From Adiantum capillus-veneris (Eukaryota; Streptophyta; Polypodiopsida; Polypodiales; Pteridaceae): a stretch of 64,000 nucleotides of DNA. A program made the position numbers and the translations under genes. The stretch lies in contig CM043952.1 of NCBI GenBank assembly GCA_014529385.2, positions 67,561,370 through 67,625,369 of the forward strand, read 5' to 3'. Shown here piece after piece: positions 46,478-59,952 of the stretch; position 1 is the stretch's first letter, and each line of letters starts with the position of its first letter. The notes under the pieces were generated by a model, which saw only the letters and a list, made by a program, of their open reading frames with translations, ran no database searches and was not told the DNA's origin.

Positions 46478-49400
46478 TTACTCTAATGTAGCATTGTAAG
46501 CATTGACAAGGTTCATACTATCCTTAAGTTGTATTCCTTGCATCCATCTAGCATCTTCAAAAGGATAATTTTTGAACTTAATAAGATACCGTCTGATAAT
46601 CTTACCATGTCGTAGTACCTTGTCTTCATGCCGAAGGACAGCTTCGGGTTGTAGCACCTCTTCTTGGTCTTCAAATTTGGGAGGGTCTACAATAATTGGT
46701 TCGGTTGGTGGCTCTCCTTTGTAGGGCTTAAGTAGGCTTACATGAAAGGCATTGTGTATGAGCCAATGGTTGGGCAAATTGAGTTGATAAGCCGTCTCAT
46801 TGATGGGTTTCAAGATTTGGAAAGGACCATAGTATCTTTTTGCTAGTTTAGCATGGTACTTTTGATGGCCCGTAGGATTTTTGCCCGTCGTTTGCCTTAA
46901 TCGAGCCTTAGGAAACTTGAGTAAGACCCAATTATTTTCTTTGAACATTAAGGCTCTTCTGTGCTTATCAGCAGCAGCTTTTTGCCTTTGTTGAGAGATG
47001 GATATAGCCTCCCTAATCTTTTGAAAAGATTCTTGTAGGTCACGGCTATACTCATCGGCGGCGAAGATCTTCCCATGTACTTTGAGTAGCAAGGGACTTT
47101 TAGGTCTTCCCTCAATGATCTCAAAAGGTGCTTTTCCTGTAGAAGTATGTACAGTATTATTGTAGGCATACTCTACAAGAGGTAAGTACTTTTCCCATTG
47201 TGAGCGTTGATCTACTTCGGTAACATAAGTCTTGAGTAGATCGAGTATCGTAAGATTGGCTATCTCACTTTGGCCATCCGTTTGTGGGTGATAGGCCGAA
47301 GAGAAATTCAATCTTGTTCCTAGATTTTCAAAGAGACCTTTCCAAAAATTACTGGTCATTCTAGAATCTCTATCTGACACGATGTGGGTAATCCATGGTG
47401 CTTGAAAATCTGAGATATGAAGAGAGTTTCCATTTGATGTGCCTTAATAGTCTTCTTGACAGGAATAAAATGTGCTTGCTTGCTAAACCTATCAACTATT
47501 GTCCATATTCCTGTATTCCCATGGATAGACTTGGGTAATCCAAAGATGAAATCCATGGATATACTCTCCCATGGTGAATTTGGAATAGACAATGGCTGGA
47601 GTAATCCAGGTTGCTTCCCTCTATCAGACTTGGTCTTTTGGCATACTACACATTTTGAAACATACTCTTGTATGTCCACTTTCATGGTAGGCCAATAGAA
47701 GTACGTCTCTACTCCTCGGAGAGTAGGTTGAATACCTCTATGCCCCGCATATGGAGGAGCATGGGATTCATACATAACTTTCTCATGAAGGGAATGGGTA
47801 ACACATAGCCTATTGCCGTGGAGAAGATAACCATCCTGCAAGGTGAATGTTTCCTCTTTCATCCCCAAAGCAAGGGATGACATTATGTCTCTAAAGTCAG
47901 GGTCAGTAGCATACTCATATATCATAGAGGATAGATCATTGTGAGTAGCTATAGACACCGCATTAACTTTGGGTCGTCGTGAAAGTGCATAGGCCACTTG
48001 ATTGTGCTTACTAGCTATGTGAGCAATATGGAAATTTAATTGTGAAAGAAAATTTTCCCACCTCATTTGTTTGTCGGAAAGCTTGGTTTGCGTCATGAAA
48101 TGCTTGAGACTTTGGTGGTCGGTTCGTAGAATAAATGGAGTCCCCAATAGGTAGTGCTTCCATGTGTCTAGGGCATGTAGAATAGCTAAAAGCTCTTTCT
48201 CATAAATGCCCAAGACTCGTTCATCAATATTGAGCCTTCGGCTCTCATATGCTATGGCATGCCCTTCTTGAAGCAAAACTGCTCCAAGGCAATCACCACA
48301 AGCATCACATTGGACCTCAAATGGCTTTGAGAGATCCGGAAACTAGGGACTGGTTGGGAAGTAAGCTTCTCTTTGAGCTTTTCAAAAGCATTTTGCTCCT
48401 TAGCAGTCCATATAAACTTAACGTTCTTCTTAGTTAAGTCGTGTAGTGGTCCTGCTACTTGAGAGAATTTTGCTATGAAGCGTCTATAGTATGCGCACAT
48501 ACCAACAGAGCTTCTTAGCTCATGTAGATTTCTTGGGTTAGGCCATGCTTTTATTATCTCTAACTTTGATGGATCCATTCGGATACCATCTTTAGAGATA
48601 ATATGACCTAGGTATTGAATCTCTTGAAGGAAGAATTCGCTTTTCTTTTGGTTGAGAAAAAGCTCGTTCTCCCTTAATGCTTGAAAAATCACTTGGAGAT
48701 GTTGCTTATGTTCCTCCAAAGACTTGGAGTAGAAGATGATATCATCAAAGAACACTCTAGTGAATTTGCGGTATGGTCTAAAAATTTTCTCCATCAAACG
48801 ATTGAATGTAGCTGGTGCACTAGTCAAGCCAAAAGGCATGACTAGATATTCATAAAGACCAAACGTTGTGCGAAACACGGTCTTTAAGATATCTTCATCC
48901 ACTATCCTTATTTGATGATAGCCACTCTTAAGGTCAATCCTACTGAAGTAGATAGAGCCTTGTAGCTTATCAAACAAATCTTCTACCCGAGGTACGGGAA
49001 ATCTGTTTTTGATAGTGATATGGTTTAGTGCTCGATAGTCCACACACATACGGTATGTACCATCTTTCTTTTGCACTAAAAGGACTGGAGAACAAAAGGG
49101 AGAGGAACTAGGCCTCACCATCCCTTTGTCTACCAGCTCTAGTACTTGCCTCATGATCTCCTCTTGTTGAGCTTGTGAGACTCGATAAGGACGCTTGTTA
49201 GGTGTTGAGCTTCCAGGAAGGAGCTCAATGTGATGGTCATCATCCCCTCGTTTTGGAGGTAAGTCCATAGGGATATCATCGATGTACACATCTTGGAATC
49301 CTTTTAGAAAATCAGACAAGTCTAACTCTTCTTGATTCCTACCATTTACATTTGATGAAACATTAGTATCTTTTAGAGACTCTTTGACAAAAATCATGTA

Positions 49401-49661
49401 CGCAGAAACTGAGCTCTTCATTGACGTATCAAAAGCAAGAGGATTTACAAGTGGAATAGTGCGACCACGCTCACTAGCATCTATATACATGTTGTTTCCC
49501 CTATAGGTGAAGTAGATTCTCCTTTCAGGGAACTTCATGTTGGCAGCCATGCGATCAAACCATGGTGCCCCTAGGATAACATCCTCATGTTGGAGAGGAG
49601 AGATGAAGAAGTCTTCCTTGTCGACATAGCTTTGGACATGAAGCCTCAACTTCCCAATCAA
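46478..49661 (-). pseudogene. gypsy pol: protease end, RT, RNase H, integrase, chromodomain-like C-terminus
   Basis: From 49661 downward: the protease end ILGAPWFDRM, then RT blocks [48 protein letters not shown] and FFDDIIFYS. RNase H follows with YEKELLAILHALDTWKHYL and RTDHQSLKHFM. The integrase zinc finger (HAPPYAGHRG to CVVCQKTK) is followed by its core (WTIVDRFSKQAHFIP, SAYHPQTDGQSE). The last part (HEDKVLRHGKIIRRYLIKFK then ARWM) resembles a chromodomain, which in chromoviruses directs insertion by binding histone marks. Frameshifts are at about 48260 (start of RNase H) and 47370 (integrase core), the latter at the second catalytic Asp region. Confidence 0.95.
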
Positions 49662-51250
49662 GGGAGTACAGAGGCTTGTTGTCCCTTGAAAGCTGCATCA
49701 GCCACTACTATATCTCCCATCGCAAAAGCTTGAATGCCCAACTTGGTGGCCAACTCCATTGATATGAAGTTAAGAGTAGAGCCAGGGTCAAACAAGATGA
49801 AGGCATCATGCTCTCTTACCTTTCCCCAAGAAGAGGAAAGTGATGATATGTTGCAATGAGCATCCTCTTTTGGAGCTTCGATGGTGGAAGCCCTAGGAGT
49901 CTCATTGCGAGTATTCTTCTTGGGGCAAGAACGATAGCCATGTCCTTGCTCCCCACACTTGAAACACTTATGGTCCTTGCGAAAAGCTTCAAGCTCTTCA
50001 GGAGAGAGTTTGTTTTTACCTTTGTAAACTCCCTTCTCCTTGGACCGATTGTTGTTGTTGTTGGAATTGACTTGGGAAGTATTTTGAACATTGGTTTTCC
50101 CCTTTGAATCATTTTTGTCTTTGTTTTCTATGGGCTTGACATTACGTCTAGCCCCTTGATGGGAATTGATGCGTGAAGCAACCATGGTGTGATGGAATAC
50201 TTCGCTAATAGTACCAGGCCGTTGAGAGTTGATGTATTCGGCCATCTCTTCAGGTAATCCCCCACATAATTGCTGCCTTTGCTCGACAAAGTCTATCTTT
50301 TGAAAGACAGTAGCCTTGAGATGTAAATCCCAAAACTTGTCTACATATTTGTGGATAGACTCATGGGAGAGGAGCTTCAAGCTGTGCCATTCGGTAAGCA
50401 CTTTGTCCTTGCATCGCTTGCAAGGAATTGCTTCATGATGGAAACTCGTAGAGTTTTCCATGTCTTTGGGGCTTCACCATTGCCACGAAGGCTAGCCCAC
50501 CATTGACGAGCTGATTTTTGGAAGTGCATAGCTACATGGAGTAGCTTGGAGGACTCTGTGAAGCCCTCGTCTCCAAAGGCCGCATCAAATTGCTGGATGA
50601 AGGCCAATACTTTGTCGGTAGCACCAAAGGTGCCATCATAGGTGAGAGAAGAGATACTCTTTCCTCCCTCCTTGAACTTATTTAGCTTTTGTGACCTTCG
50701 CCATGCAGGAAATGATTTGCTATGTCCTCCCCTCTTGTATTATCTAGGAGAATAGCCATAACTTTCGTCGGAAGAGGAGGAAGGCGAAGAAGAAGGAGAA
50801 GAGGGAGACCTCTTCCTAGCCCTTTTCTTCCTTTGTTTCCTCTCTTGCCTTTCAGAGTGATGAGGAGAAGGACTATGTGTTGATCTTTTCCTCTTGGGAG
50901 GAGTGGGCGATTGTCTAGACCGCCGTCTTCGTGGAGCCACATCTTCAGAGGAACTTAAACTTTCATTGCTTCCTTGATCTTTGGATTCCTCCTCTCGAAT
51001 GGGAGAGAGTCTTCTTTTGGGGGTCTCTTCAAGAGGCCTCCTAAGCTCTCTCTCCTCTTGGAGAGGAAGGGAAATTCCATAAGCACGAAGTTGTTGAGTA
51101 ACTTGGGCTTGCAAAGCAGGGTTGCCCATAGCTTGCTGCAACCTAGTGAACGAGATAATTCACAAACATGGGAGCATCATCATTAGCACCTTCATGTGCA
51201 AAATCAAAGCTATCAATGTTCATTCTACTCTCTTGATTATTGTCAGCCAT
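49658..51250 (-). pseudogene. gypsy gag (Arg/Ser-rich N-part, core, CCHC) and protease start
   Basis: The likely start is ATG 51250-51248 (MADNNQESRMNID). Next comes an SR-like basic region (RRRRSRQSPTPPKRKRS), then the gag core (FQKSARQWWASLRGNG, then HKYVDKFWDLHLKATVFQKI). A zinc knuckle CFKCGEQGHGYRSC lies near 49975-49934. The protease begins with FDPGSTLNFIS near 49795; D-P-G-S-T in place of D-S-G-x is seen in some plant gypsy families. Frameshifts occur near 51155, 50740-50610 and 50400, so gag is not translated whole. Confidence 0.9.
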
Positions 51251-51650
51251 GTTAACAAAATTTATGTATATACTTAGTGTATGCTTTGGCAATTCAAAAC
51301 CTTAGTTGCCACTCCTCTTACCCTTTGAAAATCGGCTCTTAAGTATCCACACCCACGGCTCGAAGTGGTTAATTATAGAGAGTAGAGGAGTAGGTCTAAC
51401 ATAGCAGAGTTGCCAAGGGATAGCTCCTTTCGGACTTCTTATGGCTCAATAATGGTAAAGCCATAGGAAAGTTTAAAAAGACTCCATTATTAAGTCCAAA
51501 GCTCCCGCGATGTGCACCATCCCCCACATAGTGAGCTCAACAAAACCGATAATAGATCCCACTTCCACTTACCCTAATATAATTAACAACATCAACCATT
51601 TATAGGCTACTTAAGGACCTCTCTTCTTAAGCAAGAAAAGACTAACCAAA

Positions 51651-51664
51651 TGCTATGATACCAA
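51651..51664 (-). promoter_or_regulatory. Primer-binding site of the gypsy element
   Basis: Minus-strand TTGGTATCATAGC directly after the LTR end CATTACA. It matches the plant initiator tRNA-Met 3' end (TGGTATCAGAGC) except for one base. Confidence 0.85.
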
Positions 51665-53305
51665 TGTAATGGAATTGGCCTATTTAATTTGAGAGTACCG
51701 GAAATTAATGACGGTACTTTTGAGAAATGACTTTATGAGCATAGCGGGTGAACATAATTGAAGATAGCAACATAATCATAGCAATTAGTTAACCTGGCAT
51801 GAACAATACTTTTGCAAGAGAGAGAATTTAGAGAACATGACAACAGTTGAGGACCGGATTTATGTGGAGCCGGTCCCCCCTCCAATAGGCATTTGTATTA
51901 TGATTTCTCCCATTAAGAGAGACTTGTTACAATACAATCTTTGTGTTCCTTGTGACCTAGGTGATGCAATGAAGATGGAAAGCTTCATGCATCACAAACA
52001 TAACATAAACTTGAAGAAATATTTAACTATCCCAAGCCTCAGTCCCAAGACCTCAAACACCTTCGAAGGTGGAGAGAGCTAGCAGGGAATTGGGGTAGGG
52101 AAGAGGAAGAAGAAACATTTCGTAGGAGAAAGAATTAGTTCCTCACTTATCATAACTCTCGTTGCTAGCATACATAATAGCATAGCAATGAAGAAGAAGG
52201 AGATGGCAAGCTTAAGCATTGAATCATGGCTCTTGGTTGGATTTGCACTCCATATCCAAGAGTGTTGGTGTAGGCTCTCAACCTCTACTTGCTTGGAGAA
52301 GGAGAGGGAGCTCTTGCACTTTGCATAGCACACAATGAGAGTGTTTGTGAGTATGTGTGGGTGAGTATACCCCCCAAGCAACCCCCTAGCTTTCTTGGGT
52401 CGACCCTCCCTTGTAGCTCATGCTTGAAGCTCATTGGACCCCTCCAGGCCTAGCCAATCACAAGCAGGAGGCATTACAAGCAGTAAGGATAGCCTTGAGA
52501 CAAGTGTCCTACTTTCCCTTTTGAGAGAGAGGTCTAGATAAATGCTAAATAAATTAATTAAATCTCCTAAATTATTATTGGACCCCTTGGGTGGCCAACC
52601 AATAGGCTTCAGGCACACCATGAGGGCAACATGAGGAGGAACTTGACAAGTGTCCCTTTTGCTTTCTTTGTACCATGCTTGCCTTGTGTGAGTTTGTGGG
52701 TGTTCTCTCTCATCCCCCCTCATGTAGGGCTCGCCCCCTCCTTGTAGGGATTGAATCTTTGACTTTTTGACACCTCAAGCCCCTCATGCATAGGCCCAGT
52801 TCCCACCACAAGCTTGGCTCATAAGCGCTTTAAGCCTGGGCTGGGTTCTCACCTTATGTGCAACCCTAGCATCTCAAGCACGTCAAGAACCTCAAGAATC
52901 TCAATAATTAAGCACCTCAAGCATCTCAAGAACCTCAATCATCAAGCACCTCAAGCACCTTAGTCATCAAGCATGACAAGCAGGACAAGCACCTCGAGCT
53001 GGGTCAGGTTCCCACGCCTCAAGCTCGGCCCTAGCTTACCTAAGGTTAAAGGCCTTTTACACACATTATTGGAGGTCTTCAATGAAGCTAACCCTAAGGT
53101 CTTATGCTCCATTTGTTAGCCTTGATCTTTGATAGACCATCTCTCATTTGGGCCCCTTTACCATTGGCCCCGTGTTGAGATACATCTATAAGCACATGTC
53201 TATATCTTAACACTTGTTCCCGTTTATTCTCCCACATTAAGTGATCAATTTAATATGAGAAAATCATTTGGGTTGGTTAGATATTAGATATTAGATTTTA
53301 TGACA
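51665..53305 (-). repeat. 5' LTR of the gypsy element
   Basis: 1641 bp, same ends and same internal hairpin (51853-51878) and 10-mer minisatellite (about 52865-53000) as the 3' LTR. Confidence 0.95.
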
Positions 53306-53465
53306 TGTGTGTTTTATTTGCATAAAGAGAGGATTGTGTGTATTCATTTTCTTCTGTGTCGTTATAGAGCTTGCAGTGCAACCTACACAGGTCGATTATT
53401 GCATATTTATTCTTGGTTTATGGTTATCTCTCCTTTGTATATATATGGCTAAAGGTGATGTAAAC

Positions 53466-54127
53466 TGTCATAAAATCTAATATCTAACCAACCCAAATGA
53501 TTTTCTCATATTAAACTGATCATTTAATGTGGGAGAATAAACGGGAACAAGGGTTAGAATATAGACATGTGCTTATGAATCTGTCTCAACACGGGGCCAA
53601 GGTTAAAGGGGTCCAAATGAGACATGGTCTATTAAAGAGAAATGCTACCTAATGGAGCTTAAAGACCTTCGGGTTATCTTCATTAAAGACCTCCAAAAGT
53701 TAGTGTTAAAAAGTCCTTTGACCTTGGGCAAGCTAGGCCTCGAGGTGGGAATCCTACCCAAGCATGAGGTGCTTGTCGGCTTGCTAAGTGTTAGTGGGAA
53801 CCTTGCCCAAAAGCTTGAGGTGTTTCTCACATGCTTAAATGACTAAAGTTCTTGAAGTGTTCAATTCAAAGATAAACTCTCAAGAGGCATCAAAGTTTCC
53901 ATGCTTGATTGACTAAGTGCTTGAAGTATTCAATTCAAACCTAATGACTTAATAAGCATAAAAGACACATGTTCAAATGATCCTCCACATGTGGCCCACA
54001 TGATGTGCTTGAATCCTATTGGATAGGTTTTAAAGGGATCCAATGAGAATTTAGATACATAAAAATAAATAATCAAGTTCTTTCTCTCAAAAAGGAAAAA
54101 GAGGACACATGTCCAAATGAAATAATT

Positions 54128-54211
<84 letters not shown>

Positions 54212-54869
54212 GGACCAAGCATGAGAGTTGAAAAGTGGAGAGCCTACACCAACACTCTTGGCTATGGAATGCAAATTCAACCTAGAGCCATGTTTCAATG
54301 CTTAAGCTTTCCATCTTCTTCATCTTCATTACTATGCTATTATGCTATGCTAAGAAAGAAGAGTGATGATAAGTGAGGAACTATTTATATCTCCTATGGA
54401 TGATTCTTCTTCCTCTTCTCTACCCTCATTCCGCTAGCTCTCTCCACCTTCGAAGGTGTTTGAGGCCTTGCAACTGAGGCTTGGGATAGTTAATGCTTTT
54501 TGTAAAGTTTATGTTATGCTCGTGATGCATGAAGCTTTCCATCTTCATAGCATCACCAAGGCCACAAGGAACACAAAGATTGTACTGTAACAAGTCTCTC
54601 TTGATGGGAGAATCTATAATAGAAACGCCTTTGAAGGGGGACCGAGGGGGACCGGCTCCAAGTAAATCCGGTCCTCAACTATTGTCATGTTCTCTAATAC
54701 TCTCTCTCTTGCAAAGTTATTGTTCATGCAAAGTTAATTAAGTTCTACGTTCATTTTTCTACCATCAACTAAGTTCAGCCTCTATGTTCTCAAAGTAATC
54801 TCACAAAAATGCTCACTCTAATTCTCTAAATTCCGCTATTCTCAAAGTTCATAGGCCATTTCCATTACA
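53466..54869 (+). mobile_element. Solo LTR of the same gypsy family, 1404 bp
   Basis: Starts TGTCATAAAATC, ends TTCCATTACA, and is flanked by the 5-bp duplication TAAAC (53461-53465 and 54870-54874). It is opposite in orientation to the full element that ends 160 bp to its left. A GA microsatellite fills 54133-54208. It shares the GGACCGG/CCGGTCC hairpin near 54650. Confidence 0.95.
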
Positions 54870-54874
54870 TAAAC

Positions 54875-56778
54875 ACCTCTGCTTATAGGCATGTGAACCG
54901 TGTGACTTAGATTGGTAAGGCCCACTATGTGGGTGGCTAAGTTAGACTGCCTGTGACAATTGAAAAAAACTTGGTGTGGGAGATTATGGTTTAAGGATCT
55001 CCTTACTGTTTTTGTTTATGTTTTCAGATCTATGAGCTTTGCTTAAACAGTTTACTGCATAAAAAACGAGGCACCTAAGGTAGTGGGAGTATGTGAAATT
55101 GGCTGATTGGTTTGCTTTACAACAATCCTCACAAAGGAGGATATCGCCTGGCTTATTGAGCATAACTCAGGAGCATCATGTATTGGTGAGGTGACCTACC
55201 GCGAACATGTACTGTTCATATTTTTTCCTGTTTACCTCTTTGAAATAGGTAGAGACTAATAAAATGTTCCAAATTTTTTTTTGTATTTAATTATCAATGA
55301 AAAAGGGTTTTTTGTTTTTCTCCCTAAACTATCTCATTAGGGCTATCATCCTTGTTGGATTCTTCTACATGGGTTATGGTTTTTCTGTTGTTTACTTATT
55401 TTGATTGAATATCAATGATATGTTGAGATGTAAGCATAAAAAAAACTACAAAAGAATGTTGTAGCATTAAGAATGGTAATACTGATCTAAATATCAAGCT
55501 TAAAATTGGTTATTTTTTGGAGGGTTTAGCAATACTTCCTCCCTCTTAGCCCTAAAAAACTGGAAGGACTGTTTTGCCGGACACAAATGGCACCTTGGAT
55601 GCCATATCTTGATGGCATACCTTTGGCTATCACTGCTCCTGGGCAATCTAAACTCTGCCGTGATGTTTTACTGGTCTTAAAACATAAAAGGTTAATTATT
55701 GGACACTCTCTGCATAGGATATGGAAGGTTTAAATCTTTTATGCTGATGTGGGTATTAAGACACTTGGATTAGAAGGGGTGGTGGTCTTTTGATCAAAAT
55801 GACACATATAATAAATATCTATTAAGGTCCTTAAAAAAACGGGGCTATATAGAAACCATATAACTATCTCCTTAAAAATAAAAAAACTTTAAAATTTTAT
55901 AGTACATTAGCGTTTTTTTGGACATATGTTTTTAGTTAAAAAAGTTGCAAGCTGGACATGGATAACAACTGATATAGTCCATTGACACCTATAAAGCACA
56001 TCCAAGGCTAACGTATCTGTTGTCTTGTTTGAATGGATGTAGGTGAGGACTCTATCTTTCCTTGGATTTTTTTGGCTTAAAGCAGATGTTTATACATGAT
56101 TACACCTACACTTACTACTAGGGAAGTACTTATGTTATCAGTATATACTAGAATGAGGCTTCATTCTCATAAACTCTGTACAAAGATAATTCTAATATTG
56201 AGTTGTCTTTGTACTTATCATTGATTTTTCTCCAAAGCCAACTATCTTTTGAATGTTAAAGTTCAATTATGTCTTATTTTTTAAGTAAAAACAGCTACAC
56301 ACACGTCCTATACATAAGGTTTTCCATTCTCTTTGGATAAACCAGGATGTTGGCTTTAGAAACTAGTTTTGAATCTTATTCTAATTATAAGTTGGACCCA
56401 CATTCTATAATCCCTTGATTGGTTGGCTGGTGTTAGGTGGTCCCTCATATACTAATTTTCTGGTCACCTGCTCACGACTATTATAGTCTCTGACTTTGTC
56501 GGTTTAAAATTTCCAGGCCTAATTCACAAGACTAATTATATTTATATATTTTGTTTTAGGATCGCAAAATTTTTAGAATGACAACTTGCATGAGAGTAAA
56601 CTACGACCCAAAAAATATACAAGGATTCTAGAGCAGATTAAGTTTTACGTAAAAGACCATACTTCAAAAAATGCCTTAGCAGTTATAACTCAACTTTTTT
56701 TTTGGCAAGAAAGGCAAAATGTTGTGTGACTTACTACCATAAGTAATCATAGCCTTACTAGCTTTTTTGTATATTGTA
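54875..56778. other. No gene seen
   Basis: AT-rich sequence with stops in all frames; no terminal repeats or retroelement motifs recognised. Confidence 0.55.
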
Positions 56779-57049
56779 GACCCTTGCTCTTTTGCAAGGC
56801 CTCGAACTATCTTCTGAACCCCTCTCTGTGGAAACATCTCTTGTCCTCACATGTATTGGCAGCCTGGATGCGTCTCAACTAAGATATGATTTGGCTCTTC
56901 CTACAGACAAAAAGTTGTCTATTTTGCACATGTTATCTTTTAATGATTGGGTCAAGATTCTAGCTACCTTGGACAAGGACTCCAAAGATGGTGTTAATTT
57001 GATCTCCCTTTACTCTTCTGAACATTCGTTCGTAATGATTGAGGGATAA
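56779..57049 (+). CDS. Possible orphan exon, unknown protein
   Basis: After an AG at 56778-56779 (TTGTATATTGTAG) an open frame runs TLALLQGLELSSEPLSVETS, LRYDLALPTDKKLSILHML and DWVKILATLDKDSKDGVNLI, ending with TAA at 57047. Composition is protein-like and the acceptor is plausible, but I recognise no family. It lies 140 bp upstream of the second transposase-like gene and could be part of that element or an unrelated gene end. Confidence 0.35.
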
Positions 57050-57192
57050 TCTTCTTTTCAGTTTCATTAAATGAACCTCGTCAACATGGAGGGACGAAGG
57101 CGGGTGCGCCTTCGCCTATTCACTTTCCATTGAACCTGCACATTTGGCTAATGGCGCACTCCTCAAATGTCACAAATCTTATGCAGAAATGA

Positions 57193-59790
57193 GCCAAATA
57201 TCACCTTCACATTGATTTGGACAATGAGTACCAACCATTGATTAAGCGTAGTAAAGCAAACACACATATACCTCCCACATCCATAGACACGCTCAGAGCT
57301 CAGGGAGCTAAACACATAGATATCTGGACGAGAGGCTCTCTCTATCCTAAGAATCCAATGACTAATGCATCTCCATCGTTTGTCAATCCTACAAGCTTAT
57401 TGACCTTTGCTGGTGATGGAGAAAAGGTCCTTCTAGGTTATTGTAAATCTCTTACAAGGGAAGCTGAAACTTATAAGGGCATTCTCCAAGCTCAACAATG
57501 TGAGATTGTTCGTCTTTCACATTTACATTCTACAGATCAGGTTACCATTTTGCAACACAAAATAGAGGTACAGGAACTCAAAGGAAAGGTACGAAGTTGT
57601 CAAATGAAGGACACCATCTTGGGTGGTCGTATCCGAAAGAAGAAATTGCGTAATCTTGAAACATTGCAGGTTGCATCCGGAGGTCTCAAGAAAAGAATCC
57701 GAGCATTAAGGTGATGCTTCTTGGTTGGCTAAATTGTCTTAGTTAAGTAATTTTTTTATTTTTTCTTGTTATGCATTGTTTCATGTGCCTAAATAGTGTT
57801 AGTGAAGTAAATTTTCTGTTATTTACTTATACATTGTCTTCATGTAGAGATTCAATCTATCCTGACAAGGAAAAAATTGACCCCAAAGCCAATATAGGAA
57901 AGAGATTGAAGCCACTTATAAGTAGAAGCCTTGCAACATATATAGTACATGACAAGAAGTTTAAGGTCCTACAACGAAATGTAGTGGACCGCTTTATTTC
58001 AAAGAACTCAGTGCCTGCAAAAGAGATACAAGGCACACTTGATTCACTTGGTGTAAGCAAAAGAGGTTATTTGGCTATACAAAAATCTGTCTCATCCATC
58101 TTTGTTAAGAAGGGTATAAAATCCAAACTTTTACCATCAGCCTCAAGTGTTTGGAAAGAGAGGCTTCATCTTAACGACGCACAGGGAGAATATCTTGGAC
58201 ATCCCTTTCATATTAAAGAAACTTATAGTGGCCATGGAGCAAACATGGCATATGATGAGTTCAATAATATTTTTATGGACCTGCAGATGTTGCAGAAGAG
58301 AATGGTGGAGTTTTACAACATCACATTTGAAGAGTCACGAGGGGTATTACATTTTGTGTTAAAACTGGATGAGTGTGAGCTTGTTAAAGAGAAAAAGCTA
58401 GAGCGTGTTACTATTAATTTAATGAATAGAGCCCTCTCAAAGTGTCCCAATGATGATCCTTTGTATTTTAGTGTTCAATCAGAAGCTAACATATGGTGGC
58501 TTGGTGCGTTTGAGGTAAGCGAGATTCTCAGCTAAGCTCAAATGTTCACATCTACTTCAGTCTCATTTATTTTGTGTTGCAGGTAAAGAAAAAAGATCAT
58601 GAGATTCTATATTGGTTGTCCCATCAAACTAATGTTCCGGAGGTGATTGATCGACAGACTAACCAGGGAGAGGTACTACGTCTAGATGGAAGGGGAGACT
58701 TTCAAGTTCAGTGGCATCTTGCAGGTCACCTCAAAACATTAAAGTGCATGTATAATTGTGGAATGGGTGCAATGGCAAAGTCGTCGTGTTTGTTCTGCAT
58801 GGAGCCTGCAAAGGTCATGGACCCAAAGTGGTGGAAAAAGCTCCAATACGTCACATTGAGGACCCTGCTTTTCGACCGGTTTTGAAAATACCACTAGTGA
58901 ATGTCCACATCTGTACAATGCATGCCCTTTGTAGAATTGTGGAGAAATTGGTCTACTTATATATCGGGTTTGCTTGGAAAATCAAGAACTCAGCAGAGCG
59001 ACAAGTGGCTGTGTAGTGCTTAGAATTGGTACTGTCGGATATGGGGCTTCATGGTGGCAATGTGAAAATCCAGCGGGATGAAAAGAGATCAACTGCTGAG
59101 AAGGATGCCCCATGCAAACCATCCATCGATGGGGTGAAGGCACGAAGGTTTTTATCTAAACCCCAAGGAATACGAGATTCGAAGCTAACAAAATATATAA
59201 CACATCTTATGTTAGCAAGGTAGAGTATCAGAGCTGGAAAAAGCTACATATTGCAGCCAAAGATCAAGAACCAACTACTCGTAACGCGAAGGCTGAGGTT
59301 TGGCCGATCAATAGACATCCTATTTTTGATGTGCGACAAAGATGACTGGTCACAAGGTGATTTGAACAAGTTCAAGGAGAATCTCAACCTTCTCAAAAAA
59401 TCATTCAAGATAGCATGGACAGACACCCAGATTACTCACTACATGGTATTATTGTGTATTTGATTCTCTTTTATGTGTAACTATGTGAGTGTAAAACATT
59501 CTAAGTAATCTGTTTTCATATCCAACACATCATTTTCAATCATTTACCATATTTTATACAAAAGTATGGGAACCCGACAATATGGAATACCCAAGGGACG
59601 GAAAAGTCTCATTACATGGCGAGAAATGCTTATTTCAGGCACACACGACATGGTGGCTCTCGAATCAAGGCTAACAGTTTGAGAGAACTATTTGAATGGT
59701 TCTATCGTAGAATCATTCATCGAATGCAGGCAAAAAAAGTCTTGGCCTCTTCAGCAACAGCACAAGCCATCAGACATTTACAATAACAAA
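57193..59790 (+). pseudogene. Second, diverged copy of the RAG1-like transposase gene
   Basis: The first exon begins KYHLHIDLDNEYQPLIK just after a TGA at 57190, and shares HIDIWTRGSLYP with the copy at 20758. Exons are 57193-57710, 57848-58514 and from 58583, with exact GT-AG phases. Candidate residues: Asp 58368 (LKLDECE), Asp 58697 (GRGDFQ), C-x2-C at 58787-58798, H-x4-H at 59526-59543, and Glu 59601 (WNTQGTEKSHY). D1-to-C (117) and D2-to-C (30) equal those of the other copy; His to Glu is 20. The block after Glu reads MARNAYFRHTRHGG and ends ATAQAIRHLQ at a TAA near 59785. Lesions include a frame change near 58837, a stop at about 59014, frame loss around 59200-59330, and an intron acceptor that now reads CCAA instead of CCAG before 59526. 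Confidence 0.75.
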
Positions 59791-59952
59791 AAGTTAAAAG
59801 ATCAATGGCATACAACAACTCCGGTGCTCGTGAAGGTCAACGAAGGTGGAGAGAGACAATGGTGTATGTGAACCACAAGTGGAGAAAGATACTCTGAGTG
59901 GATGACATTGTAACAAAATTTCTGTAAGACATGATCTTATACAATTGCTACT

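Larger units (their letters stand above)
44460..53305 (-). mobile_element. Full-length Ty3/gypsy retrotransposon with chromodomain-like end
   Basis: Two near-identical direct repeats (44460-46118 and 51665-53305) bound 5.5 kb of gag-pol read on the minus strand. The primer site TGGTATCATAGC follows the 5' LTR at 51664-51653, and the polypurine tract AAGAGAGAGGTAA (minus strand, 46131-46119) precedes the 3' LTR. TGTGTG flanks both ends (44454-44459 and 53306-53311), consistent with a target duplication in a TG-rich site. The two LTRs differ at few positions by eye, so insertion was fairly recent, yet gag and pol have several frameshifts. Confidence 0.95.
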
